This document shows, one piece after another, positions 19,744 through 28,404 of a DNA stretch of 64,000 bases; position 1 is the first letter of the stretch, and every line of letters starts with the position of its first letter. Both the position numbers and the translations under genes were made by a program. The notes beneath the pieces are model-generated. The model was not told where the DNA came from and ran no database searches. It saw only the letters and a program-made list of their open reading frames with translations. The DNA is from Roseiarcus sp963805295 (GTDB lineage: Bacteria; Pseudomonadota; Alphaproteobacteria; Rhizobiales; Beijerinckiaceae), in the NCBI GenBank assembly GCA_963805295.1, contig CAWDTW010000066.1, positions 1 to 64,000 on the forward strand, read 5' to 3'.

Positions 19744-20123
19744 TAGTCCCCATGCGCAGTCCGCATACCTCCAACGCCTCATGTGCGATTTTCGCGGTGC
19801 CCGGTTCTCCCGTTTCGCTCACCTGTTATCTGCCTGATAAGCGCGAATTATCGACCTGTTATTCGCCTGTTATTCGCCTGTTATTCGCTTGTCATCGCCT
19901 GTTATTTTGCCCTGGAGCGGCGGTCGGCGACGGCCTCCAGGCGCCGTCCGCGGCGCGCCGGCGCCGCGCCGCCGCGCCCGCTTGGCGCCGCGTCTCTTTA
20001 GCGCCCGTCGGCCGCGTTCTCTCCCGGCGTCGGATCGGCGGGGACAGTTTCCCATCGCGCGAAGAGTGAAAATTCTTGACCAATGTCGGGTTCTAGATTT
20101 GTTCTCCATCAGAAAGGCGCCCG
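19744..20123. other. Spacer with CCTGTTATTCG tandem repeat
   Basis: No gene is supported. Positions 19854-19908 contain three to four copies of an 11-base unit CCTGTTATTCG and variants (CGCTTGTCATCGCCTGTTATT). The following 110 bases are very GC-rich. Unlike the other satellites, this one is not flush with a GGGGACATG terminus. Confidence 0.55.
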
Positions 20124-20237
20124 ATGACCGATTTGGCAGAACTCCGCTCCACGCGCCCGGCGCTTTCGCCCGCCGCCCGCGCGCTGCGCCTCCAGCGCAT
20201 TTTCGCCCGCCTGCAGGAGGGCGCGAGCTATAAGGAC
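20124..20237 (+). pseudogene. Truncated small protein interrupted by satellite
   Basis: MTDLAELRSTRPALSPAARA, then LRLQRIFARLQEGASYKD, after which the CATGCATTAC satellite begins. The pattern (LRLQRIFARLREG-SY-EIA) resembles the start of a short helix-turn-helix recombinase-like protein. The C-terminus is lost. AGAAAGG lies 10 bases before the ATG. Confidence 0.4.
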
Positions 20238-20244
20238 ATGCATT

Positions 20245-20332
20245 ACCATGAGTTAATGATTACATTGCATTCATGCATTACCATGCATTACCATGCATTA
20301 CCCCATGCATTACCATGCATTACATGCATTAC
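20245..20332. repeat. CATGCATTAC satellite at element terminus
   Basis: About seven imperfect copies of a 10-base unit (CATGCATTAC / CATGCATTACC) end in TTACGGGGACATG, flush with the left end of the RAYT element at 20333. They separate a truncated gene from the element. Confidence 0.85.
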
Positions 20333-21082
20333 GGGGACATGTTACGAATTCCCCATATCAATCCATCCGCCCTCCTTGCGGCTTTCTCCCCCGCTTGCCC
20401 GGGCGGACCTTGCGGCCGAGCTTCATCTCGACCATCGCGATGAAGTCCTGAGCGCCGAGCGGGCGCCCGTTGGGGCTGAGGGTCTCGAATCCGTCGAGCG
20501 CCGCCTGCTCGTCGAGCGACAGTTCCAGCAGATCGGCGAAGCGCGGCGCTCGCTCAAGCGCCGGGCCGACCTCGACCAGCGCGTCGTCGCGCCCCTAAAG
20601 ATGCGCGCGCACGCTCGACCACGGCCACGCTTCAGGAGACGCGGCCAGCCGGGCGCGAACCGGATTGAACGCGAGAGTGCGCAGCGCGTTGAGGAAATGG
20701 GCGTCGTCCATCGCGAACGAGGCGAACCGCCCCTGGAACAGATGGCCGGTCGTGCGGGCGCGCGCGTTGACGAACGCGGTGAAGCGCCGATGCGCCTCCC
20801 CCACCGCCCGGGGAAGGGCGTCCGCGTCGGCGGGGGTCAGGACGAGATGAACGTGGTTGGGCATGAGGCAATAGGCCCAGCAGGCGACGCGGTTGGCGCG
20901 ACAGCGCTCGGCGATGAGGTCGCGATAGAGGGCATAATCGCCCGGCTCGGCAAACAGCGCCTGTCGACGATTGCCCCGCTCACGTCACGTGATGGGGCGA
21001 GCCGGGAACGGTGATGCGGGAAAGACGAGCCATGGGCCAGCATAACCGGACCGCGATATTATGCAATTGGTATCATGTCCCC
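20333..21082 (-). mobile_element. RAYT (REP-associated tyrosine transposase) element
   Basis: It is a 750-bp unit with inverted ends: GGGGACATGTTACGAATT at 20333 and, read from the other side, GGGGACATGATACCAATT at 21082. It contains a degenerate RAYT gene on the minus strand. Both ends are flush with different microsatellites (CATGCATTAC on the left, GAATTCACG on the right). A deletion derivative and two solo ends lie within 4 kb. Confidence 0.8.
20358..21033 (-). pseudogene. RAYT transposase (Y1/HUH type), inactivated
   Basis: It starts MARLSRITVPGSPHHVT, then a one-base insertion (TGAG before CGGGGCAATCG) shifts the frame. Restored, it reads RGNRRQALFAEPGDYALYR. The HUH motif is intact in MPNHVHLVL, followed by GRFASFAMDDAHFLNAL. 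The position of the catalytic Tyr before NPVRA holds Thr (RTLAFNPVRA). A TAG follows SSVRAHL at about 20594, and beyond it the native C-terminus continues (FADLLELSLDEQAALDGF) to 20358. Three lesions make it non-functional. Related proteins mobilise REP palindromes as single strands. Confidence 0.85.
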
Positions 21083-21145
21083 GTAATTGGTAATTCCGTG
21101 AATTCCGTGAATTCCGTGAATTCCGTGATCCCGTAAATCCCGTGG
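21083..21145. repeat. GAATTCACG-type satellite at element terminus
   Basis: Four near-identical 9-base units (read outward from the element: AATTACC, then GAATTCACG repeats) begin immediately at the right end of the RAYT element. The junction is again ATTAC next to GGGGACATG. Confidence 0.85.
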
Positions 21146-21546
21146 CGTTGGCGTTGAGGAACGCCTCGGCGCGAACTTGCGCATACCCGGCCGCGTCGAG
21201 GGTTGTGCCGCGCGGTGGCCGAAGGCAGCACGAACGCATGGCCGACATCGGGACCGGGCCAAACCGGCGCCGTGGCCGCCGCGCCAGAAAAATCAATAAT
21301 TCCTTGCCAGGTCAGCGAATTTGTTCTATATTCGTTCTCAAGCCGCCTTCTCAAGGAAACCATCGAGTTGTTCGCTTCCCTCGAAAGGATTGGCCGCCGC
21401 CGTGCGCAACCGATCAGTCTGGCAGCGGTGCGCCGCACGCTTGGCGAAGGGGCGGCGTCGTCGAGCTCGGCGCCCACGAGGGCCTGACGCAAATGCGCGA
21501 GGTCCGTAACTCCCAAGGTGGAGCTTGTCAGCTTGGCGTTCGTCAC
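21146..21546 (-). pseudogene. Unidentified gene 5' fragment, broken at the satellite
   Basis: On the minus strand the reading starts MTNAKLTSSTLGVTDLAHLR and continues ALVGAELDDAAPSPSVRRTA. Near 21200 a better frame becomes PPRGTTLDAAGYAQVRAEAFLNANATG, suggesting a frameshift, and the sequence is then cut by the satellite at 21145. No domain is recognised. Confidence 0.35.
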
Positions 21547-22219
21547 TCTTGGATCATCCCTGCCCGCCGGCGTCCGTGTCCAATTCGCCGCCGGGCCGGG
21601 AAGCGAGGCAAAGAAATTTTTTTGGCCAGAAGCCCGCGCAAGCCATTGATAGTCCTTAATTCGCGGAAAGAAAGTGAAGGAAATTGAAGGAGATGGAAGG
21701 GGTTTTGGGGGCTTGGGAAGCTATTTGCCGCGCAATTGGCGCGCGCTTGCCGCGTTTTTGAAGAGGCCGGACGCGATGGAAGCAGGCCCATGCTCTCCTC
21801 AGCGCAAGCGTCACGCGCCGGCTTGCCCTGGGAGCTGCGGTCGCCCGGAAATGGCGCCGCAAAGGCTTGAAAAGATTGAATCCGCGCCCGGAAATGGCGC
21901 CCCTCCGGGCCGGTCGATCCGCAAGCCCGCGGCTTGCCTTCTTCGATCGGCAGCGGACAGGCCGAATGCGTGTCGCCCGGGAATGGCGCCGCAAGCCTTT
22001 GGAATCGCACGAAACGCGCCCGAAAATGGCCGCCCCGTTCCGCGTCCTGCGCGGCCCGCGGATGGAGTTCGGCAATGAAGTCCTTGCGGCGCGATCGCGA
22101 AGGCTCGCTGCGTGCTCCGCCTTCCCACAGAGGGGATTTACCATGGGGCCCGCGGCGCGCGTGCATTGACGCGCGCCGTCCAAAACTTCACGATCGTCGG
22201 CGCAACCGGACCAGAGCCC
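21547..22219. other. Non-coding region with dispersed GGAAATGGCGCC motif
   Basis: No supported gene. The motif CGCCCGGAAATGGCGCC or a close variant occurs at about 21850, 21887, 21965 and 22015. The spacing pattern CGCCCGGAAATGGCGCCGCA, then about 30 bases, then CGCGCCCGGAAATGGC is seen twice, indicating a duplicated 55-60 bp unit. A run of A/T (AAATTTTTTTG at 21614) precedes it. Confidence 0.5.
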
Positions 22220-23079
22220 ATGACCGCTGACGAACTCGTCGCGCTGTTCGATCTTACGCCGAAGGGCGAGGATCGCTTCGCCGGACTTTCGCCGCGCAGC
22301 GGCTGGAAACGCGTTTTTGGCGGGCAGGTGCTGGCGCAGGCCTTGGTCGCCGCGGAGCGCACGGTTGCTCGGCCGCGACCCGCACTCGCTGCACGCCTAT
22401 TTCCTGCTCGGCGGCGATCCGCGCGAGCCGATCCTGTTCGAGGTCGAGCGGCTGAGGGACGGCCGCAGCTTCACCACCCGCCGGGTCGTCGCCCGCCAGA
22501 AGGGCGAGGCGATCTTCGCCATGGTGGCCTCGTTCCACTAGCAGGAGCCCGGCTTCGACCACGCCGCCCCGATGCCCGCTCGCGCCGCCGCCCGAGGCCT
22601 GCCCCGACCCGCGTCAGGCGATCGAACGGCTCGAGGGTCCGGCGCGCTATCGAATGAAGGGAATGCTGGACACGATCTGGCCGATCGACTTCCGCCCGAT
22701 CGAGCTCGGCCGCTACGCCCCCGGGGCCAAGCGCGAGCCGCGCCAGACCCTGTGGACGCGGATCGGCGAGCGCCTGCCGGACGACCCGGCCATCCATCGC
22801 GCCGCGCTGCTCTATCTGTCGGACATGTCGCTCTTGGATACGGCGCTCGGCCCGCACGGGCTGACGATCTACGACCACCGCATCCAGATCGCGAGCCTCG
22901 ATCATGCGCTCTGGTTCCACCGGGCTGCTCGCGCCGACGAATGGTTGCTCTATGTCCAGGACAGTCCGAACGCCGCCGGCGCGACCGGACTGGTGCGCGG
23001 CCTCCTCTATGCGCGGGACGGGACGCTCATCGCCAGCGTCGCCCAGGAAGGCTTGATGCGGCAGCGCCGTGACGTTTAG
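22220..23079 (+). pseudogene. Acyl-CoA thioesterase II (TesB-like), decayed
   Basis: MTADELVALFDLTPKGEDRF, then GLSPRSGWKRVFGGQVLAQAL matches the TesB N-terminal hot-dog (G-S-FGGQVLAQAL). A frameshift near 22360 moves to SLHAYFLLGGDPREPILFEV and GRSFTTRRVVARQKGEAIF, then TAG at 22540. The C-terminal half (PIELGRYAPGAKREPRQTLW, HRAALLYLSDMSLLDTAL, and SLDHALWFHR) is open to 23079 and retains the TesB catalytic-site region. About 285 residues if joined. At least two frameshifts and a stop make it a pseudogene. Confidence 0.85.
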
Positions 23080-23214
23080 GCACTTTGTCTTATTTTTTAG
23101 GCGCCTAATTGCTAGCCGATCCTCGCCGACAAATGGCCGCATTTGGCCCGGCGCGGCGGCGGCGGCGGCGGAAAACCTCCGCGACTTTCAGGCGCCTGGG
23201 CGCTTCTCCTGGCA

Positions 23215-23229
23215 TGGCACGGCGCTTGT
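23215..23229 (+). promoter_or_regulatory. Sigma-54 promoter of glnK-amtB
   Basis: TGGCACG-GCGC-TTGT matches the sigma-54 (RpoN) -24/-12 consensus with correct spacing. It lies 99 bases before the glnK start. glnK-amtB is classically under NtrC/RpoN nitrogen control, so transcription should begin near 23241. I could not identify a clear NtrC enhancer pair upstream. Confidence 0.8.
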
Positions 23230-23327
23230 AAGGCCGGACACGGCGGGGCGTCTTCGCGCTCCGACTTCACCGCAGACGCCGGCGCGGTCTAAAAACAGAC
23301 GCGGCGCGTCAAATTAGGGCGAGGCCA

Positions 23328-23666
23328 ATGAAAATTGTGATGGCGATCATAAAGCCGTTCAAGCTGGAGGAGGTGCGCGACGCGCTCACCGCCATCGGCG
23401 TGCACGGCCTGACGGTAACGGAAGTCAAGGGATACGGCCGGCAGAAGGGCCATACGGAAATCTATCGCGGCGCGGAATATGCGGTGAGTTTCCTGCCCAA
23501 GCTCAAAATCGAAGTCGCGGTCAACGCCGACGTCGCCGACAAGGTGGTCGACGCGATCGTGGCGGCGGCCCGCACGGGCCAAATCGGCGACGGCAAAATC
23601 TTCGTCTACGACCTCAACTCAGCGGTTCGGATCCGCACGGGCGAGAAGGACAAAGACGCGCTCTGA
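23328..23666 (+). CDS. glnK: Nitrogen regulatory P-II protein GlnK
   Basis: The 112-residue length is exactly that of P-II proteins. It has MKIVMAIIKPFKLEEVRDAL, the T-loop GRQKGHTEIYRGAEY with the uridylylation target Tyr51, FLPKLKIEV, and the C-terminal GKIFVYDLNSAVRIRTGE. It binds ATP/ADP and 2-oxoglutarate and regulates nitrogen assimilation by contacting partners, including AmtB, whose gene follows 40 bases downstream. GGCGAGGCC precedes the ATG. The genetic linkage to amtB makes it GlnK rather than GlnB. It is probably transcribed from the sigma-54 promoter at 23215 and co-transcribed with amtB. Confidence 0.97.
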   Translation: MKIVMAIIKPFKLEEVRDALTAIGVHGLTVTEVKGYGRQKGHTEIYRGAEYAVSFLPKLKIEVAVNADVADKVVDAIVAAARTGQIGDGKIFVYDLNSAVRIRTGEKDKDAL

Positions 23667-23706
23667 CGACGCGCCCCTTCCCTTTCCAGATCGGAGTTCC
23701 TGAACC

Positions 23707-25230
23707 ATGAAAATGACGAGAATAATTTCCGGCCTCGCTCCGGCGCTGGCGATAGCCGCCTTCGTCGGCTTCGCCGCGCCCGTCGCCACCCATGCCCAGA
23801 CCACCGCCCCCGCGACGACGGAGGCGCCGGCCGCGGCGGCTCCCGCTGCGCCGGCGGCGCCTGCGCCCGCCGCGGCGGCAAAGCCCACCCCGCCGCCCAT
23901 CCCGGCTTGCGCGGGGGCCGTCGCCGCGATCCCTGCGACCGACAAGTACGCCGCGGTCCCCGCCGTCCCCGCCGTGCTGGCGAACTGCACGCCGAGCGGC
24001 GGCGACACCGCGTGGATGCTGACTTCGGTCGCGCTCGTGCTGATGATGACGATCCCGGGTCTCGGGCTCTTCTACGGCGGCATGGTGCGCAAGAAGAACG
24101 TCGGCGACACCGTGATGACCAGCTTCGCCGTCACCTGCCTGGTGACCGTGGTGTACGCCCTCGTCACCTATTCGATGTCGTTCACGACCGGCACGCCCTT
24201 TGTCGGCGGACTGAGCCGCGCGTTCCTGCAAGGCATCCTCAGCGACATCAACAACGGCGGCATCGGCAATCCCAACCCGCTCGCGCCGACGATCCCCGAG
24301 ACCGTTTACATGTGCTTCCAGATGACCTTCGCGATCATCACGCCCGCGCTCATCGCCGGCGCCTTCGCGGAACGCATGAAGTTCTCCGCCATGCTGTGGT
24401 TCATGGGCCTGTGGGCGATCTTCGTCTACGCCCCGGTCGCCCACTGGCTGTGGGGTCCCGACGGCATCTTCAACTCGAGCAACGATCAGGCGTGGGTCAA
24501 GGTCCTCGATTTCGCCGGCGGCACGGTCGTGCATATCGACGCAGGCGTCGCCGGTCTCGTCGCCGCGATCATGGTCGGCAAGCGTCGCGACACGGGCCCG
24601 GGCCACAACATGGTCCTGACCTTCATCGGCGCCGCCCTGCTGTGGGTCGGCTGGTTCGGCTTCAACGCGGGCTCCGCCGTCAGCGCGGGCGTGCAGGCCG
24701 GCATGGCGATGACAGTCACCCAGATCGCAACCGCCGTCGCGGCCCTGACCTGGATGTTCGTCGAGTGGATTCACCGCGGCAAGCCGACGGTCATCGGCAT
24801 CGCCTCGGGCGCGGTCGCCGGCCTCGTCGCCATTACGCCTGCGTCCGGCTTCGTCGGTCCGATCGGCGCGATGGTGATCGGCGTCGCCTGCGGCGTCGGC
24901 TGCTACCTCGGCGCGACCGCCCTCAAGCACGCCTTCGGCTATGACGACGCGCTCGACTGCTTCGGCGTCCACGGAGTCGGCGGAGCGATCGGCGCGCTGC
25001 TGACCGGTGTGTTCGCGATCCAGGAGTACGGCGGCACCGCCGGCCTCATCGAGGGCAACCCCGGCCAGGTGATCAACCAGTGCATCGGCATCGTCACGGT
25101 CGTCGTCTACGACGCGGTTGTCACCCTGATCATCCTCGCCATCATTAAGGCGGTGATTGGTCTGCGCGTCTCCGACGACGTCGAGCGCGACGGTCTCGAC
25201 TATGCCCTGCACGGCGAAGTGGTCCAATAA
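23707..25230 (+). CDS. amtB: Ammonium transporter AmtB
   Basis: A 507-residue inner-membrane ammonium channel. It has a signal peptide (residues 1-28, ending ATHAQ) and an unusual 40-residue Ala/Pro-rich segment (about 30-65) before the first membrane helix (TSVALVLMMTIPGLGLFYGG). Eleven helices are expected. Typical motifs are visible: GLFYGGMVRKKN, GAFAERMKFS, VAHWLWGPDG, the first pore His in VVHIDAGVAGL, GFNAGSA, and the second pore His in DCFGVHGVGGAIGALLTG. The C-terminus (GLRVSDDVERDGLDYALHGE) is the cytosolic tail that GlnK contacts. It follows glnK and is terminated by two hairpins at 25238 and 25283. Confidence 0.97.
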   Translation: MKMTRIISGLAPALAIAAFVGFAAPVATHAQTTAPATTEAPAAAAPAAPAAPAPAAAAKPTPPPIPACAGAVAAIPATDKYAAVPAVPAVLANCTPSGGDTAWMLTSVALVLMMTIPGLGLFYGGMVRKKNVGDTVMTSFAVTCLVTVVYALVTYSMSFTTGTPFVGGLSRAFLQGILSDINNGGIGNPNPLAPTIPETVYMCFQMTFAIITPALIAGAFAERMKFSAMLWFMGLWAIFVYAPVAHWLWGPDGIFNSSNDQAWVKVLDFAGGTVVHIDAGVAGLVAAIMVGKRRDTGPGHNMVLTFIGAALLWVGWFGFNAGSAVSAGVQAGMAMTVTQIATAVAALTWMFVEWIHRGKPTVIGIASGAVAGLVAITPASGFVGPIGAMVIGVACGVGCYLGATALKHAFGYDDALDCFGVHGVGGAIGALLTGVFAIQEYGGTAGLIEGNPGQVINQCIGIVTVVVYDAVVTLIILAIIKAVIGLRVSDDVERDGLDYALHGEVVQ

Positions 25231-25237
25231 GCAACGC

Positions 25238-25263
25238 CCCGGCGGCTCCGGCCGCCGGGTTTT
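25238..25263 (+). terminator. Terminator 1 of glnK-amtB
   Basis: CCCGGCGGC, loop TCCG, GCCGCCGGG gives a 9-bp GC stem followed by TTTT. It begins 8 bases after the amtB stop. Confidence 0.85.
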
Positions 25264-25282
25264 CGTACCTCCCGCGGAACCT

Positions 25283-25310
25283 TGGACGCCTTTCCAGGCG
25301 TCCATTTTTT
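25283..25310 (+). terminator. Terminator 2 of glnK-amtB
   Basis: TGGACGCC, loop TTTCCA, GGCGTCCA is a perfect 8-bp stem followed by TTTTTT. It sits 20 bases after terminator 1, giving a tandem stop for this regulated operon. Confidence 0.85.
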
Positions 25311-25595
25311 GCGTCGGCCGCCCCGAAGAAGCCTTCAGGAAAAGCTGAGGGCACCGCTACGGGGAGTTAAGGTTAGGCGCACATTGCCAATAGCGAAATA
25401 CAGCGTTATTTTTCAATGACTTAATATCGGAGGCAGTGACTTTCCCAGCCCTCCGTCCATCCCACATTGACAAGTGTGAAGACAGCCTATTGCGCAGCGT
25501 GCGGGCTTGTGCTGTCATGAAGCTGAGCCGCTGCTCAGCACAACTCCACCTGACAAAAAGAAAACCGACCCGTTTCTTCGCCCGGACGACCGGGC
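25311..25595. other. Spacer, no supported gene
   Basis: No domain or ribosome binding site was found on either strand. It is slightly lower in GC than its neighbours and may be residual phage or ICE flank, because an integrase remnant follows. Confidence 0.35.
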
Positions 25596-25877
25596 GTGTC
25601 AGTTGGAGCTTGGTTTGTGAAAGACGCGGAGCAGTTCGGCTTCCCGCCGCCCGATCCCACCCTGGCGCAGAAGGCCCGGATACTGGGCACGTCGTGCCGC
25701 ACGCTTTACGTCCTGATCGTGAGCGGTCATATCGAAAGCTACCTGCTCGGCGGCCGGCGCCGGGTGCGCGCCTCGTCAGGTCGGCAATCAGGTCGAGCGC
25801 GCCTACCGACGCACGGACGTACTCGAAAAGCGCCGCGAGCTCATGGCCGCTTGGGCGAGCTACTGCCAGCCCTGACA
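25596..25877 (+). pseudogene. Excisionase-type HTH joined to integrase C-terminus (prophage/ICE remnant)
   Basis: The first part reads TLAQKARILGTSCRTLYVLI and SGHIESYLLGGRRRV, the helix-turn-helix pattern of excisionase-like (HTH_17) proteins. Near 25780 another frame takes over with VGNQVERAYRRTDVLEKRRE and LMAAWASYCQP, ending at the TGA at 25875-25877. That is the characteristic C-terminal end of phage-type tyrosine integrases (GNAVERAYRR-D-EKRR-LM-AWA-YC). The catalytic Tyr region itself is missing. It looks like a deletion scar fusing two mobility genes. Confidence 0.6.
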
Positions 25878-26086
25878 CTCCGTTCGCTCACCGTTGAACG
25901 GAGAGACGTCGGCGAAAAGATATGACTGTGTCCGACGTTCACTAGTGTTGTGTCTTTAACGCTTCGACCCCACGCGGCGACCGGGAAGTCGTAGGTTTCT
26001 CTAGTGTACCGTAACTAACGGAAGGATTCCCAGCGGCGCGCGATCGTGCGAGTCGAGGGGGATGGAAAACGAATCATTGCATCTGG

Positions 26087-26515
26087 TTGTCTCCTGAGGA
26101 TCGGGCGCGGCTGGAAGGCTGGGTGGCGGGCCGAAACACGCCGCAGAAGCTGGTTTGGCGGGCGCGGATCGTCTTGATGTGGGCGCAAGGGGCCGGCGTG
26201 AGGGAGACCGTTCGGGCGACCGGCAAGACCAAACGAACCGTCGATCGATGGCGTGAGCGCTATCTTGCGCGCGGCGCTGCGGGGCTCGAACGCGACGCCA
26301 CTCGTCCTGGCCGCAAGCCGCCTTTGGACGCCGCGACGGTCGAGCGGGTCGTCAACAAGACGCTGCACGAGAAGCCGCCGGGCGGCACGCACTGGTCTCT
26401 GCGCAAGATGGCCAAGGCGGTCGGTCTCAGCCATTCGAGCGTGCAGCGCATCTGGGCGGCGCATGGGCTCAAGCCGCACCTGACGCGCAGCTTCAAGCTC
26501 TCGAGCGACCCCAAG
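26087..26515 (+). pseudogene. IS630-family transposase N-terminal fragment
   Basis: MSPEDRARLEGWVAGRN, RARIVLMWAQGAGVRETVRA, KTKRTVDRWRERYLARGAAG form the paired helix-turn-helix region of IS630 transposases, followed by THWSLRKMAKAVGLSHSSVQ. The frame leaves homology at about residue 143 and collides with an ABC permease gene read from the other strand; the DDE domain is absent. It is not the same IS630 as at 17876 or 56958. Confidence 0.8.
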
Positions 26516-26684
26516 TGCGCCCCGTGTCGAGATTCACGCCATAGCCGAACAGGAACAAAAGGATCAGCGGCAAGACGAAGGCGATCAGCCCGGTGGACGG
26601 ATCGCGCAGGATCTGGCGCGTCTCCTTCGAAAGCAGGGCAACGAAGCGGCGCGCCGAGACGGATGAGGCGGGTTTCGAGTTCAT
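26516..26684 (-). pseudogene. ABC-2 type permease, N-terminal stub (ybhS-like)
   Basis: MNSKPASSVSARRFVALLSK, ETRQILRDPSTGLIAFVLPL and the first membrane helix (ILLFLFGYGVNLDTG) match the start of YbhS/YhhJ-type exporter permeases. It overlaps the stop of the upstream ATPase gene by four bases. After about 57 residues it is replaced by the IS630 fragment, so the exporter has lost its membrane component here. Confidence 0.8.
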
Positions 26685-28402
26685 GCGGCCGCCTTGTCCT
26701 GAGCGGGCTCGCTCTCATGGATCAGCGTGACGAAGGCATCCTCCATCGTCGCGTCCTCGCGCCCGGCCCTTGCCTTGAGTTCGTCGGGTGTGCCGGTTGC
26801 GATCTGTCGGCCGCGATAGATCAGGGTCGCGCGATCGCAATATTCGGCTTCGTCCATGAAATGGGTGGTGACGAGGACGGTGACGCCCTTTTCCACGAGC
26901 CCATTGATATGCGTCCAGAATTCGCGGCGCACGATCGGGTCGACGCCCGAGGTCGGCTCGTCGAGGAACAGCACCGGCGGCTGGTGGAGCACGGCGCAGG
27001 CGAGCGCGAGGCGCTGCTTGTAGCCGAGCGGCATGGTGCCGCTGTTGTCCTTGAGGTAGCGTTCGAGGTGGAATACCGAGATGGCCCGCTCGACCACCTC
27101 ATGCGCGGCGGCGCCTTCGAGACCATAGGCCACGGCGAAGAAGTCGAGGTTTTGGCTGACTGAGAGATCGCCGTAGAGCGAGAATTTCTGCGCCATGTAA
27201 CCGAGTGACTGGCGCGCGTCGCTTCTGGCGCGGCGCAGGTCGAATCCGGCCACCGCCCCCGTACCGTCGCTCGGGGTGAGCAGCCCGCAGAGCATCTTGA
27301 AGGTGGTCGACTTGCCCGCTCCATTGGGGCCGAGCAAGCCGAAGATTTCGCCGCGACCGACCGTGAAGCGGATCGCATCCGCCGCGGTGAACGTCCCGAA
27401 CCGCTTGGTCAGCCCTTTCGCTTCGATCGCCGGCCGGTCCGTCTCGGGGATGGTGCGGTAGGCGTTCGCGAGCGGTGAGGTGCCAGGCGGGCCACCGCCC
27501 AACATATCGACGAACGCATCCTCGAACCTCGGCCGGGCCGCCCGTATCTCTGCGTCAGCCGGGACGCCAAGCTGAACGGCCGAGGGGTGCGCCGCCCCCG
27601 ACTTCAGCATCAGCCGGATCGATGCGCCCTGGACGGCGCCGTCGGCGACCATCGGCGCGTCGAGCGCGCGCCGCAGCAGCGCCCGCCGGTCGCCCGCCGG
27701 CAGGAAGATGCGCAGCACACGGTCCCGCAGCGCGTCCGTCAGTTCGGCCGGCGGCCCGGCATGCAGGCATTTCCCATCGTTGAGCAGCGTGACGGTGTCG
27801 CATTTCTCCGCCTCGTCGAGATAGGCGGTGGACCACAGGACCCCGATGCCGGTATCGGCGAGACCCTTGACCATGCTCCACAGCTCGCGCCGTGACACCG
27901 GATCGACTCCGACGCCGGGCTCATCAAGGAGCAGCAACGTCGGATCCCGCACCATCGCACAGGCCAATCCGAGCTTCTGCTTCATGCCTCTTGAGAGCTT
28001 GCCCGCCAGGCGATCGGTGAAGCGCTTGAGGTCGGTGAATTCGAGCAACCGGGCGAAGCTCGCCTCGCGTTCTTCCTTGGGCAGGCCGCGCAGATCGGCA
28101 TAGAGGCGTAGATTCTCGATGACCGTCAGATCTTCATAGAGCCCGAAGCGCTGCGGCATGTAGCCGATGCGGCTGCGATCGGTGGCGACGGCCGGCAGGC
28201 CGAATACCTGCGTCCTGCCGGCATCGGGATCGATCAGTCCGGCGAGGATGCGGATCAGCGTCGTTTTGCCGGCGCCGTCAGGCCCGACCAGGCCCGTCAT
28301 CTTGCCCGGTGCGATCGTGATGGAGACGCCATCGAGCGCCGGTTTCGGCGTGCCGGCGAAGCGCTTGACGATTTCCTCTGCGATGGCGACGGGCTCGGCC
28401 AT
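26681..28402 (-). CDS. Double-ATPase subunit of an ABC exporter (YbhF-like)
   Basis: A 573-residue cytoplasmic protein with two ABC ATPase domains in tandem. Domain 1 (about 8-240) has Walker A GPDGAGKTT, signature LSRGMKQKL, Walker B LLLLDEPGVGVDP. Domain 2 (about 328-560) has Walker A GPNGAGKST, a degenerate signature MPLGYKQRL, Walker B VLFLDEPTSGVDP, and the switch His in VTTHFMDEAE. In domain 1 the switch position is Ala/Tyr (STAYLDEAE). This is the architecture of E. coli YbhF, which works with HlyD-type YbhG and permeases YbhS and YbhR. Gene order TetR-HlyD-ATPase-permease matches. The reading frame is intact, but neighbouring partners are broken. Confidence 0.9.
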   Translation of the reverse strand: MAEPVAIAEEIVKRFAGTPKPALDGVSITIAPGKMTGLVGPDGAGKTTLIRILAGLIDPDAGRTQVFGLPAVATDRSRIGYMPQRFGLYEDLTVIENLRLYADLRGLPKEEREASFARLLEFTDLKRFTDRLAGKLSRGMKQKLGLACAMVRDPTLLLLDEPGVGVDPVSRRELWSMVKGLADTGIGVLWSTAYLDEAEKCDTVTLLNDGKCLHAGPPAELTDALRDRVLRIFLPAGDRRALLRRALDAPMVADGAVQGASIRLMLKSGAAHPSAVQLGVPADAEIRAARPRFEDAFVDMLGGGPPGTSPLANAYRTIPETDRPAIEAKGLTKRFGTFTAADAIRFTVGRGEIFGLLGPNGAGKSTTFKMLCGLLTPSDGTGAVAGFDLRRARSDARQSLGYMAQKFSLYGDLSVSQNLDFFAVAYGLEGAAAHEVVERAISVFHLERYLKDNSGTMPLGYKQRLALACAVLHQPPVLFLDEPTSGVDPIVRREFWTHINGLVEKGVTVLVTTHFMDEAEYCDRATLIYRGRQIATGTPDELKARAGREDATMEDAFVTLIHESEPAQDKAAA

Positions 28403-28404
28403 GC

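Noticed and set aside
20245..20332. Short tandem arrays considered as CRISPR
   Set aside because: The units are 8-11 bases without unique spacers and no cas genes are present, so these are microsatellites.
23614..25305. 563-codon open frame opposite amtB
   Set aside because: Entirely antisense to glnK-amtB, with low-complexity His/Asp/Gly-rich translation. No independent support.
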